This document shows, piece after piece, positions 16,714 through 24,950 of a stretch of DNA of 64,000 bases. This stretch comes from Arthrobacter sp. efr-133-TYG-118. Lineage in GTDB: Bacteria > Actinomycetota > Actinomycetes > Actinomycetales > Micrococcaceae. The position numbers and the translations under genes are program-made. Position 1 is the stretch's first letter. Each line of letters starts with the position of its first letter. The stretch lies in contig NZ_JARVRH010000012.1 of assembly GCF_030209755.1 (NCBI RefSeq), positions 186,001 through 250,000 on the forward strand. The letters are read 5' to 3'. The notes under the pieces are model-generated. The model did not search any database. It was not told the DNA's origin and worked only from the letters and a program-made list of their open reading frames with translations.

Positions 16714-19116
16714 GTGAGCAATCACGACATCCTCCACCAAACGGGCACGCGCATCATCGAACTCGACATCGAGGGCATGACGTGCGCATCCTGCGTGGCC
16801 CGCGTAGAGCGGAAACTGGGCAAGCTGGACGGCGTGGAGGCTTCAGTCAACCTCCCCCTCGAATCAGCCCAGGTAACAGTTCCGGACAATGTCACCGACC
16901 AACAAATCGTGGACACAGTGAACGCAACGGGTTACAAAGCCTGGATCCGCGAATCCACGCGGTCCCACTCCGTCGCCCAGGCCCCCGATCGCGAAACCAG
17001 CATGCTCGGCGCGCTCGAGACCGACGCCGTGCACCTTGGCGAGCACAGTGCCGCCACCGAGGCTTCAGGCGACCACGGTGCCGCAGCGCAAGTCGCCCAC
17101 GAAGACCACATGCACCACGGCCCTGCGTCCCGCCAGCTAAAGCCGAGACTGATCGCCGCTGCCATTCTGACGGTCCCGGTCTTCGTCATCTCGATGATTC
17201 CGGCTCTGCAGTTCCCGCAATGGGGCTGGGTGGCCGCAGCACTTGCACTTCCCGCGGTGACGTGGGCTGCCTGGCCCTTCCACCGCGCCGCCGCCATCAA
17301 CGCGCGCCATCTCGCCTCGACAATGGACACCCTCGTCTCCATTGGCGTCCTCGCCGCATACCTCTACTCTGCGTGGCAGCTCTTTGCCAACCCCATGATG
17401 ACCGAACACCCCGGCATGGAGACCATGGGAGGCGTGAGCGGTGGGCTGTACTTCGAAGTTGCGGCCGTGGTCACCACCTTCCTGCTTCTGGGCCGTTTCC
17501 TTGAGGCCAACGCCAAAGCGAAGGCCGGCGATGCCCTCAAGGCCCTGCTGAATCTGGGAGCCAAGGACGCAACGGTGCTGCGCGACGGCGTCGAGCACAA
17601 GATCCCGGCCGAGCAACTCGTGGCAGGGGACATCTTCGTGGTTCGACCGGGAGAGAAGATCGCCACGGACGGCTTGGTGACGAGCGGTTCGTCTGCCGTG
17701 GATGCCTCATTGGTGACAGGTGAATCCGTGCCCGTGGAGGTCGGACCGGGAAGCCAGGTCACGGGCGCCACCATCAATACTTCGGGCCGCTTGCTGGTCT
17801 GCGCGACCCGCGTGGGTTCCGACACTACGCTGGCACAAATGGGGCGGTTGGTGAGCCAGGCGCAGACGGGCAAGGCCCCGATTGCGCGGCTCGCCGATCG
17901 CATCAGCGCCGTCTTCGTTCCGGTTGTGCTGGTCATCGCCGTCGTTACCTTCGTCTTCTGGCTCGCCCTGAGCGGGGACCTCAATGCCTCGTTCACGGCT
18001 GCTGTGGCGGTGCTCGTGATTGCCTGCCCGTGTGCGCTTGGGCTCGCGACTCCCGTTGGCCTCCTGACCGGGACCGGTCGGGGCGCGCAGCTCGGCATCC
18101 TCATCAAGGGTCCACAGGTGCTTGAAGATACGCGCACTGTGGACGCCATCCTGCTGGACAAGACCGGAACCGTCACCAGCGGCAAACTCGCCGTTGGACA
18201 CACCCTGGCCTTGAACGGCCACTCCCCCGCCGACGTCTTGTCTCTCGCCGGCGCCGTCGAGGCAGCGTCGGAGCACCCCATCGCCCACGCCATTGCCGCT
18301 GCCGCCAAGTCCGCAATGCCCGACGCCGGCCCACTCCCGGCTGTGAAGGACTTCAGTTCCGCCCCGGGCGGCGGAGTCCGGGGGATGGTTGCGCTGAACG
18401 GAGCCGGAAATGACGCCGAGCGAACCGTCGTGGCCGGCAGGACTGGCTGGTTGGAACACAACGGAATCTTCCCTGACGATGCACAGCGCCAGGCCCTCGC
18501 CTCTGAGGAAGCAGGTGGCGCTACCGCCATCTGGGTTGCTGTGGACGGGATGCCCGCTGGAATAGTCACGCTAAGGGACACCGTCAAACCCGGTTCGGCG
18601 GCCGCCATCGCGAAGCTCAAGGAACTCGGGATCCGCCCTCTGCTGCTGACCGGAGACAACGCAGCCGTCGCCGCCCAAGTGGCCACCGCCGTCGGGATCG
18701 CCCCGGAAGACGTATTCGCTGGGGTCCTGCCGGAAGGCAAAGTGGATGCGGTACGGAAACTCCAGGCCCAGGGCTCCACTGTGGCCATGGCCGGGGATGG
18801 AGTCAACGACGCCGCAGCACTGGCGCAAGCCGACCTTGGCATCGCCATGGGTTCGGGCACGGATGTGGCCATAGAGGCCTCGGATCTGACCGTGATGGGC
18901 AGCGACCTCGGCCAGCTGGTGCAAGCCATCGAGCTGTCCCGGAAGACGCTCTCAACCATCAAGACAAACCTGTTCTGGGCGTTCTTCTACAACGCCATCG
19001 GTATCCCCGTGGCCGCCCTTGGTTTGCTCAACCCGATGATCGCCGGCGCGGCCATGGCTGCGAGCTCGGTCCTGGTGGTCGCAAATTCGCTACGGTTGCG
19101 CTCGTTTGCAAAGTAG
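16714..19116 (+). CDS. copA: Cu(+)-exporting P1B-type ATPase
   Basis: This 800-aa heavy-metal ATPase has one N-terminal HMA domain (CASC, Cys24/Cys27) and a His-rich linker around 123-136. It has eight predicted membrane helices, the actuator TGE (335-337) and the transmembrane CPC metal site (438-440). The phosphorylation motif DKTGT is at 482-486, followed by SEHPIAHAI, TGDN and GDGVNDAAAL. CPC plus the linked csoR/copZ genes points to Cu(I) export across the cytoplasmic membrane. The start is GTG at 16714; the overlapping ATG at 16712 is out of frame. Confidence 0.94.
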   Translation: MSNHDILHQTGTRIIELDIEGMTCASCVARVERKLGKLDGVEASVNLPLESAQVTVPDNVTDQQIVDTVNATGYKAWIRESTRSHSVAQAPDRETSMLGALETDAVHLGEHSAATEASGDHGAAAQVAHEDHMHHGPASRQLKPRLIAAAILTVPVFVISMIPALQFPQWGWVAAALALPAVTWAAWPFHRAAAINARHLASTMDTLVSIGVLAAYLYSAWQLFANPMMTEHPGMETMGGVSGGLYFEVAAVVTTFLLLGRFLEANAKAKAGDALKALLNLGAKDATVLRDGVEHKIPAEQLVAGDIFVVRPGEKIATDGLVTSGSSAVDASLVTGESVPVEVGPGSQVTGATINTSGRLLVCATRVGSDTTLAQMGRLVSQAQTGKAPIARLADRISAVFVPVVLVIAVVTFVFWLALSGDLNASFTAAVAVLVIACPCALGLATPVGLLTGTGRGAQLGILIKGPQVLEDTRTVDAILLDKTGTVTSGKLAVGHTLALNGHSPADVLSLAGAVEAASEHPIAHAIAAAAKSAMPDAGPLPAVKDFSSAPGGGVRGMVALNGAGNDAERTVVAGRTGWLEHNGIFPDDAQRQALASEEAGGATAIWVAVDGMPAGIVTLRDTVKPGSAAAIAKLKELGIRPLLLTGDNAAVAAQVATAVGIAPEDVFAGVLPEGKVDAVRKLQAQGSTVAMAGDGVNDAAALAQADLGIAMGSGTDVAIEASDLTVMGSDLGQLVQAIELSRKTLSTIKTNLFWAFFYNAIGIPVAALGLLNPMIAGAAMAASSVLVVANSLRLRSFAK

Positions 19117-19136
19117 CTGTGGCGCCCAACTAGCTA

Positions 19137-19178
19137 GCAGTTGTTGTCGTTATCCGGCGTGAGAACGGCAACAACTGC
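19137..19178 (+). terminator. Hairpin after copA
   Basis: The arms 19137-19151 and 19164-19178 (gcagttgttg.cgtt) pair over 15 bp with one G-T wobble and a 12-base loop. It lies 20 bp past the copA stop and also downstream of the converging DUF2277 gene, so it probably ends both transcripts. Confidence 0.65.
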
Positions 19179-19195
19179 CAGTCAGTTTGCGGAGG

Positions 19196-19468
19196 CTAGG
19201 CCGTTCCGAAACGAACGGCCGCGCGGGCCCTGGCTTTGGCCGCTTCCTCGTCGCGGTTGCGGGCTGGCGCATGGGTCACCAGGGAATCGAGCAGATGCTG
19301 GGTGATATGCGCGATCTCGTGGACAGCCTCGGCGAAGGCCTCCTCATTGGCCTTGGACGGCTTGGTGGTGCCACTGATCTTGCGCACGTATTGCAGGGCT
19401 GCGGCTTCCACCTCCGCGGAGGTGGCTCGTGGCTCGAAATTGTGGAGGGTGTGGATGTTCCGGCACAT
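19196..19468 (-). CDS. DUF2277 family protein
   Basis: This 90-aa protein begins MCRNIHTLHNFEPRAT, a strongly conserved start of the DUF2277 family, and continues with EVEAAALQYVRKISG and a basic Ala/Arg-rich tail. The function is unknown; the family is small, cytoplasmic and widespread in actinobacteria. No ribosome site is visible. A TAGCAT six bases before the ATG looks like the -10 of a leaderless promoter. It converges on copA. Confidence 0.8.
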   Translation of the reverse strand: MCRNIHTLHNFEPRATSAEVEAAALQYVRKISGTTKPSKANEEAFAEAVHEIAHITQHLLDSLVTHAPARNRDEEAAKARARAAVRFGTA

Positions 19469-19509
19469 ATCAACATGCTAGGCCCAGGTCCCCCATGAAG
19501 GGTCGGTTT

Positions 19510-20541
19510 TTAGAGCGCCCTCTCGGATGGAACCGGCTCGACGTCGTTCGCGTGGTCAAGCTGCAGGGCTGCGTACTCTTTACAGGGCTCCGCAGCATCA
19601 CGCTTGTCCGCGCGGAGCTCGTCGATTCGCACCAGGACCACTCCGCACACGATGAGTGCCCCTCCCACAAGCTGGATGGCTCGCGGCAACTCGGCCAGCA
19701 ACAGCCAGGCCCACACCACGGCAAACAGTACTTCCGTGAGCGAGACAAAGGACGCCACCTTGGAGCCAAGGCTGCGTGCCGCCATGATCCCAGTGACGTA
19801 GGACAGCACGGTGGACAGGATGACCAGACCGGCGATGGAAACCCACCACGGCGTGGTCCACGGTCCGAGATGTGTGTCTGCAGTTGCGAAAGTCATGGAC
19901 ACCAGGCCGGTCCCACCGGCAATCCAGATGAGGACTGAGCCTGCCGTAAGACCGCCGGCGGCCAGCACAATGGGCGGCAACGTGTCGTTCTGCTTGGCTG
20001 TGATGAAGAAGTAGATGACCAGGCAGACGGCCGCGGCCATGCCCCAGAGGACGCCGACGAAGTCCACCTTCACGGAGCCGGTGAGATCAAGCACCAGGGC
20101 GAGTCCGCCGAGGGAAAGCAGCGTTCCAATGGCGGTGAGGGCCCTCGGACGGCGTCGGCTGGCTGCCCACAGCCACAGGACGATCATGGTTGGCGCGAGG
20201 TATTCGAGCAGAAGCGCGACCCCCACGGACAGCCTGGACACCGCGTTGAAGTAGAAAAGCTGGCACGCTGCAACGCCAATCACACCGAATAGCAGGATGG
20301 TGAGCCAGTTGTCCCTGAGCTGGTGCCAACGGCCCCGGAGAGCGACGACGGCCGGGATCACCAGGATGAGCGAGGCGCCGCTGAGCCGGATCGCAACTGC
20401 GGCACCGGGGGTCCACCCGGTTTCCAGGAGGGACTTGGCAAACGAGCCGGACAAGCCGAAGACCGCTGAGGAAAAGAGCGCGAGCCCCAGGCCCGACGCC
20501 ATGAAGCCCGCAGCACCAGCCCGGTTCGTTGCAGCTGACAC
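19510..20541 (-). CDS. EamA/DMT-superfamily transporter
   Basis: This 343-aa membrane protein has ten predicted helices in two EamA repeats, as in RhaT/YdcZ-type metabolite exporters. Recognisable segments are FSSAVFGLSGSFAKSLLETGW at the start and FVSLTEVLFAVVWAWLLLAE in the second repeat. It probably exports an amino acid or small metabolite; the substrate cannot be read. A GTG start follows an AGGAGG. It is divergent from the CGNR gene across a 70-bp gap that contains a 13-bp palindrome (20548-20560). Confidence 0.85.
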   Translation of the reverse strand: MSAATNRAGAAGFMASGLGLALFSSAVFGLSGSFAKSLLETGWTPGAAVAIRLSGASLILVIPAVVALRGRWHQLRDNWLTILLFGVIGVAACQLFYFNAVSRLSVGVALLLEYLAPTMIVLWLWAASRRRPRALTAIGTLLSLGGLALVLDLTGSVKVDFVGVLWGMAAAVCLVIYFFITAKQNDTLPPIVLAAGGLTAGSVLIWIAGGTGLVSMTFATADTHLGPWTTPWWVSIAGLVILSTVLSYVTGIMAARSLGSKVASFVSLTEVLFAVVWAWLLLAELPRAIQLVGGALIVCGVVLVRIDELRADKRDAAEPCKEYAALQLDHANDVEPVPSERAL

Positions 20542-20611
20542 AGCAGCCTCCTGTCAGGAGTAAAATGGGTTACGCTGCTGACACTACTCCCGAGAGATGT
20601 AAGGAGTCAAA

Positions 20612-21160
20612 GTGCTTTTTGCACCTGACACTGAAGTGGCGCTTCGAAGCGTGGTCAATTTGATCAATACGGCCGCCAACGGGACCGAATCCCTTGCGGG
20701 TCTCGCCGAGCTCCACGCCTTCCTCGATGCGGAAGAATTCACGGGGACCAGGGAGGGAACCGAGGCCGAATTGGCCAACGTGAAGCGACTGCGGAGCCAG
20801 CTGGCTTCACTGTGGACAGGCGATGAGGACGCGGCCGCAAAGACCGTCAACCAGCTCCTCACCGACGCACGCGCGCTCCCCCAGCTGGTCAAGCACGACC
20901 ACTGGGATTGGCACCTGCACGCCACTACCCCTGAAGCTCCCCTCGCGGAACGCATGGGCACGGAGGCTGCCATGGCACTCGTGGACGTCATCCGCAGCAA
21001 GGAAATGGACCGCTTGCGGGTGTGCGCGGCGGACGATTGCGACGCCGTCGTGTTGGACCTGAGCCGCAACCGATCCAAGCTCTATTGCGATACCGGCAAC
21101 TGCGCAAACCGAACACACGTGGCAGCCTACCGGGCCCGGAAGGCCTCAGGTACGGAGTAG
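20612..21160 (+). CDS. CGNR zinc-finger / ABATE-domain putative regulator
   Basis: This 182-aa protein has an N-terminal ABATE-like domain (about 5-130) and a C-terminal CGNR zinc finger. The finger has Cys138, Cys143, Cys159 and Cys164 followed by ANRTHVAAYRARK, so the family CGNR is CANR here. Such proteins are predicted stress-linked transcription regulators. The GTG start has AGGAG upstream. Being divergent from the EamA transporter, it may control that gene, which is inference from position. Confidence 0.8.
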   Translation: MLFAPDTEVALRSVVNLINTAANGTESLAGLAELHAFLDAEEFTGTREGTEAELANVKRLRSQLASLWTGDEDAAAKTVNQLLTDARALPQLVKHDHWDWHLHATTPEAPLAERMGTEAAMALVDVIRSKEMDRLRVCAADDCDAVVLDLSRNRSKLYCDTGNCANRTHVAAYRARKASGTE

Positions 21161-21172
21161 GCGGGCGCGGGC

Positions 21173-21270
21173 GTCACGCCGTGCAACTTTTCAGGGCGCA
21201 CGACGGCGGTCTGCCGCGGGTTTCCGCGGTTGCTGCGTCGGCCAGCCGGCAAAAAGTTGCGTGGCGTGAC
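21173..21270. repeat. Interrupted 19-bp inverted repeat
   Basis: The arms 21173-21191 (gtcacgccgtgcaactttt) and 21252-21270 pair at 17 of 19 positions around a 60-bp GC-rich centre. The element sits between converging genes (CGNR and a two-helix membrane protein). It could be a large terminator or a small palindromic mobile repeat. No transposase is present. Confidence 0.5.
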
Positions 21271-21300
21271 ACAAAACAAGACCGTGACACGAAACAAGAC
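21265..21300. repeat. Two tandem 18-bp repeats
   Basis: The unit cgtgacacRaaacaagac occurs twice head to tail (21265-21282 and 21283-21300) with a single A/G difference. It abuts the inverted repeat and lies 10 bp from the end of the next gene. The role is unknown. Confidence 0.6.
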
Positions 21301-21309
21301 TAAGACGGC

Positions 21310-21660
21310 CTAGTCTGCGTCGGGGGTTTCCGTCTCACTGCCCGTGTGGGGGGCCGCGGAACCGTGGCCCTGGCCCGGCTTCCTGGAGCTCAGGTTGACG
21401 CCCGAGCCTTTGCCGAGGTGTTCGGCGTTTTCCTTGTGGCTCATGGAAAGCATCGCAGCGAGGACCAGGCTCACAATGAAGGCGATGCCGGCACCGGTAA
21501 AGGCGAGGTCAAAGCGCGGAGTGCGGGCGCTGCCGCCGGAGGCGAAGATCAGCACGGCGAAGAAGATCAGGATGCCCCAGAACGCGGAGAACATCAGCGG
21601 TCCCTTCACCGAGGTCCGCATCTTGCGCGGCTCTCCTGGTTTCTGGTCAGCCAAGGTCAT
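21310..21660 (-). CDS. Two-helix hypothetical membrane protein
   Basis: This 116-aa protein has two hydrophobic helices, FSAFWGILIFFAVLIFAS (about 24-41) and AGIAFIVSLVLAAMLSM (about 57-73). The tail is polar and Gly/Ser-rich. I recognise no family with a known function. The position and size suit a small actinobacterial membrane protein with a cytoplasmic C-terminus. It is transcribed in the same direction as the next two minus-strand genes but is separated by 67 bp, so co-transcription is uncertain. Confidence 0.65.
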   Translation of the reverse strand: MTLADQKPGEPRKMRTSVKGPLMFSAFWGILIFFAVLIFASGGSARTPRFDLAFTGAGIAFIVSLVLAAMLSMSHKENAEHLGKGSGVNLSSRKPGQGHGSAAPHTGSETETPDAD

Positions 21661-21727
21661 TCCTCCAATGTGGGTGCTGGCGCCGTGCGCGCCTTGAGAG
21701 TTCTACGCAGGGTAGAACGTACGACTA

Positions 21728-22282
21728 CTAGTTTACGGCCTCAGCGGAGGGGGTTCGCCCATCGTGCCGCAGGCTCAGCCCGGACAGCACCCACAAGACT
21801 CCCGAGATAATGGCGCCGCCGCCGGCAACACCGAGAAGCGCGTGCGCTCCAAGGCTGATGAAGAACGGCAATGCAACGGCGGTGCCGATGCCCACCACAC
21901 CGGAAATGATCCAGTCGCGGGCAAGCACGTGCCGTCCGCGCCGCCGGAATCCCTGGACCAGCTCAAACGCTCCGAGCACCAGCAATCCTACGAGCGCGGA
22001 AACGCCGGCACCTGTGTCGGACTGCGTCATCAAGGCACCCACCCCTGCCAGGCCAACGACGACGGCCGCGGCCGCCGGAACACTCGCGGCCAGGAACGCG
22101 GCGCCCGCGGTTGCGAGCAGGTAGAGCCCGGTAGCCCAGGCCAGAACGTAAACGGATGGCGAGCCCCAGAAGACGGTCACGGCGCCAAACACCAGCGCAG
22201 TACCGGCGCGGAGAAGAACAGGCTTCCAGAGACCAGCTGCTGTAGGCGTGGATGAAGTCGCTGAAGAGGCGGGGAGAGTCAC
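21728..22282 (-). CDS. Multi-pass hypothetical membrane protein
   Basis: This 184-aa protein has about six hydrophobic segments and short loops, resembling HdeD/DUF308-type proteins, for example VYVLAWATGLYLLATAGAAF and a central charged FRRRGRHVLARDW loop. No enzymatic motif is visible. It lies 9 bp downstream of the MATE transporter gene and was probably co-transcribed with it. The start GTG at 22282 lacks a clear ribosome site, which suggests translational coupling to the MATE gene. Confidence 0.65.
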   Translation of the reverse strand: MTLPASSATSSTPTAAGLWKPVLLRAGTALVFGAVTVFWGSPSVYVLAWATGLYLLATAGAAFLAASVPAAAAVVVGLAGVGALMTQSDTGAGVSALVGLLVLGAFELVQGFRRRGRHVLARDWIISGVVGIGTAVALPFFISLGAHALLGVAGGGAIISGVLWVLSGLSLRHDGRTPSAEAVN

Positions 22283-22291
22283 CAGTCCAGT

Positions 22292-23635
22292 TTAGTGCGA
22301 ACCAAGGACCATCCATTTGTCAGAGCGGGCCCGCACCCCGAGAGTGACCCCGCGGGCCGTCATGTACCCCAGCGCGAACGCGACCCAGAGCCACACGAGC
22401 CCCGCCGCGCCGTCGGGCCTGGTCAGGTGGACTGCCGCCAAAAGGGGCAGATACACCGCGAGGTTCACGACGCCGGCAATCGCCAGGTAGCGGGCATCCC
22501 CCGCGCCGATCAGCACGCCGTCCAGGACGAAGACGTACCCCGCGAGGGGCTGCCCGACGGCGAGCACCCAGAGTGCCGCTGTGAGCGCGGACTGAACGCC
22601 GGCGTCGGAGGTAAAGAGGAAGCCTGCCCACGGAGCGGCCACCGCGAGGAGCACGCCGGTCACCACACCGAAGCCCACGCCCCAGCGGATCATGGTGCGG
22701 GTGAGTTCCCGCGCCCGGGCCGGATGGGAGGCTCCGAGTTCCTTGCCGATGAGGGCCTGCGCAGCAATCGCCAAGGCGTCCAGGGCGAAGGCGAGGAAGG
22801 AGAAAATGGTCATTGCGAGCTGGTGCGCGGCGAGGTTCACGGACCCTTGGGAAGTGACCACCAGGACGGTGGCGAGGATAGCCAGCCGCAGGCTGAGAGT
22901 GCGGAGCATGAGCCATGAACCCACGCTGGTCATCGTGCGGATTCCATGCCAGTCCGGGCGCAGCGAAACGCCGTGCCGCCGGGCATTCCGTCCCACCATC
23001 ACCAGATAGACGGCAGCCATGGCCCACTGGGCAATGCTGGTGCCGATGGCTGACCCCGCAACGGACAAATGCAGCCCGTAGACCAGGACGACGTTGAGGC
23101 CGATGTTCACGGCGAACCCCGCCGTCGCGACCACCAACGGCGTGCGCGTGTCCTGTAGTCCGCGCAAGACGCCGGTGCCAGCGAAGATCAGCAGCATGGC
23201 GACGAGTCCCGGCATGGACCAGCGCAGATAGTCGACGGCGTAGGCCCGCACCTCGCCGTTGGCTCCAAGCAGCCCGACCAGCGGCCCGGCCGCGAAGAAG
23301 CCGGCCACGGCCAGGACTGTGCCCAGCAGCAAGGCCAGCCAGACGCCGTCGCGCCCTGCGGCCAGCGCTTTGCCGAGCTTTCCGTCCCCGATGGCCCGGG
23401 CCACAGCGGGAGTCGTCGAATATGCCAAAAAGACCATAAGTCCTACGGCGGTGTACAGCAGGGTGGAGGCCAGCCCCACTCCCGCGAGCTGAGGGACGCC
23501 AAGGTGCCCCACAATGGCGGAGTCGGCCAAGAGGAAGAGGGGTTCTGCGATGAGCGCCCCAAAGGCGGGGACAGCAAGGCGCAGGATCTCGCGGGCAGTG
23601 GAGGGCGCGGTGGGACGGGTCACTGTTTGGGGCAC
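22292..23635 (-). CDS. MATE-family efflux transporter (DinF type)
   Basis: This 447-aa protein has about 12 membrane helices in two homologous halves, with the MATE start EILRLAVPAFGALIAEPLFLLADSAIVGHLG. The DinF branch is suggested by LGVPQLAGVGLAS, GVLRGLQDTRTPL and the second-half AIAAQALIGKELG. It should export cationic compounds using H+ or Na+. It is first of a two-gene unit with the membrane protein at 21728 and divergent from the ABM-domain gene 40 bp away. Confidence 0.88.
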   Translation of the reverse strand: MPQTVTRPTAPSTAREILRLAVPAFGALIAEPLFLLADSAIVGHLGVPQLAGVGLASTLLYTAVGLMVFLAYSTTPAVARAIGDGKLGKALAAGRDGVWLALLLGTVLAVAGFFAAGPLVGLLGANGEVRAYAVDYLRWSMPGLVAMLLIFAGTGVLRGLQDTRTPLVVATAGFAVNIGLNVVLVYGLHLSVAGSAIGTSIAQWAMAAVYLVMVGRNARRHGVSLRPDWHGIRTMTSVGSWLMLRTLSLRLAILATVLVVTSQGSVNLAAHQLAMTIFSFLAFALDALAIAAQALIGKELGASHPARARELTRTMIRWGVGFGVVTGVLLAVAAPWAGFLFTSDAGVQSALTAALWVLAVGQPLAGYVFVLDGVLIGAGDARYLAIAGVVNLAVYLPLLAAVHLTRPDGAAGLVWLWVAFALGYMTARGVTLGVRARSDKWMVLGSH

Positions 23636-23675
23636 TTTCCCAGCCTAGCCGGACACCGGCGGGTAGATTGTTGAG

Positions 23676-24245
23676 GTGTCGCTCGAGCATCCCATCACCG
23701 TTTCCGTCGCCCGCACCATCACTCCCGGTTACACCCGCCAAGCCAACGCATGGGCCCACGCGGGCCAGGAACTTGCACGGGAATGGCCCGGCTACTTGGG
23801 TTCAGGGTGGGTGCGCACGGCGGCCGATTCCGATGAATGGCACATGCTCTACCGCTTCGCGGACGCTGAAACCCTGCAGGCCTGGGAGGAATCCGGAGAG
23901 CGCCGATGGTGGATCGAAAGCGCCACCGAGCTCATGGAGGTCACACGGGTGGAGCGCCGTTCCGGCATCGAAGGATGGTTCTCCCAACCCGGCGACGTGA
24001 ACCTCGTGGTCCCGGAGACGGTGGTGCCGCCACGATGGAAGCAGGCTGTCAGCATCTTCCTGCCGTTCTTTCCCTTGAGCCTGCTCGCCAATTTCCTGCT
24101 GCACCCCCTGGTTCTGAGCTGGCCTCTGGTTCTCCAGGTTCTGTTGAACATCTGCATCCTGACGCCCCTCATGGTCTACGTTTTCCTGCCGGTCACCACC
24201 CGGCTCCTGAAGCCCTGGCTGGAAGCAAAGCGGAAGGGCCAATAG
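23676..24245 (+). CDS. ABM-domain protein with C-terminal membrane helices
   Basis: This 189-aa protein has an N-terminal antibiotic-biosynthesis-monooxygenase (ABM) ferredoxin-like fold (about 5-95; ITVSVARTITPG, EWHMLYRFADAETLQAWEES). Two membrane helices follow near 125-175 (VSIFLPFFPLSLLANFLL and VLLNICILTPLMVYVFL). The ABM-TM arrangement is seen in actinobacterial and cyanobacterial membrane proteins of unknown function. It is probably not a true monooxygenase, since no catalytic residues are evident. The start is GTG at 23676. Confidence 0.78.
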   Translation: MSLEHPITVSVARTITPGYTRQANAWAHAGQELAREWPGYLGSGWVRTAADSDEWHMLYRFADAETLQAWEESGERRWWIESATELMEVTRVERRSGIEGWFSQPGDVNLVVPETVVPPRWKQAVSIFLPFFPLSLLANFLLHPLVLSWPLVLQVLLNICILTPLMVYVFLPVTTRLLKPWLEAKRKGQ

Positions 24246-24321
24246 CATCCGCCGGGACCGCGGAGGCGGCCCCGCCGTGTCGGTCTTGTTTGACAGTTCA
24301 AGCAAAGTTCGAAAGGCTTGA

Positions 24322-24335
24322 GTTGAAGCTTCAAC
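24322..24335. promoter_or_regulatory. 14-bp palindrome upstream of the DoxX gene
   Basis: GTTGAAGCTTCAAC is perfectly symmetric and lies 65 bp before the DoxX start. A TTGACA hexamer lies at 24290-24295. The pattern resembles MarR/HTH regulator sites that control DoxX-type genes. No regulator gene is adjacent. Confidence 0.45.
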
Positions 24336-24399
24336 AAATTGGGCCTCGGCCCCGGGAGCTTCACGACAGCCAACCGCTACCCGGAAACGGTGCAAACAC

Positions 24400-24834
24400 A
24401 TGAACCAGTCCACCCTGACCAACACAGCCCTTACCGTCCTGCGCGTCATCGTCGGCTTCATCTTCGCCGCGCATGGCTGGCAGAAATTCACCGAGTTCAC
24501 CATCGCCGGCACCCAGACCGCCTTCGGCAAGATGGGCGTACCCGCCCCCGACGTCGTGGCCCCAATCGTCGCGACCATCGAACTTGTCGGAGGCATTGCC
24601 CTCATCGCGGGCGTGCTTACCCGCGTCTTCGCCGCCCTCCTTGCACTGGACATGCTCGGCGCCCTGGTCCTGGTCCACGCCCCGGCCGGCCTGTTTGCCG
24701 ACAAGGGCGGGTACGAACTCGTCCTGGCCCTTGCTGCCGGCGCGGCAGCCGTGGCCCTGGCCGGCGCCGGTCGGATCTCCATCGACGCCGCCCTCTTCGG
24801 CCGGAAGGGCTCCAAGCTGGGCATCCTCGCCTAG
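24400..24834 (+). CDS. DoxX-family membrane protein
   Basis: This 144-aa protein has four predicted helices and the DoxX signature LRVIVGFIFAAHGWQKF...KMGVPAP...VATIELVGGIALIAGVLTR. DoxX-like proteins are linked to quinone, thiosulfate or oxidative-stress metabolism, but their reaction is not settled. It is a single gene with its own upstream palindrome and a strong downstream terminator. Confidence 0.88.
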   Translation: MNQSTLTNTALTVLRVIVGFIFAAHGWQKFTEFTIAGTQTAFGKMGVPAPDVVAPIVATIELVGGIALIAGVLTRVFAALLALDMLGALVLVHAPAGLFADKGGYELVLALAAGAAAVALAGAGRISIDAALFGRKGSKLGILA

Positions 24835-24867
24835 TATCGCGTTCGCTTCCACACTGGCGGCACCTGA

Positions 24868-24908
24868 ACGGGCTGGCGACTCCCGAAATCCGGGCGTCGC
24901 CAGCCCGT
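24868..24908 (+). terminator. Terminator after the DoxX gene
   Basis: A 13-bp perfect outer stem (24868-24880 with 24896-24908) continues into an inner cccg/cggg pairing. The sequence shares the CTGGCGA...CCCG...CGGG.GTCGCCAG plan with the hairpin at 679-722. It lies 33 bp past the DoxX stop. Confidence 0.8.
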
Positions 24909-24950
24909 CATACAGCGCATCAGTATCCACGCCGTCGATACACTCACGTC

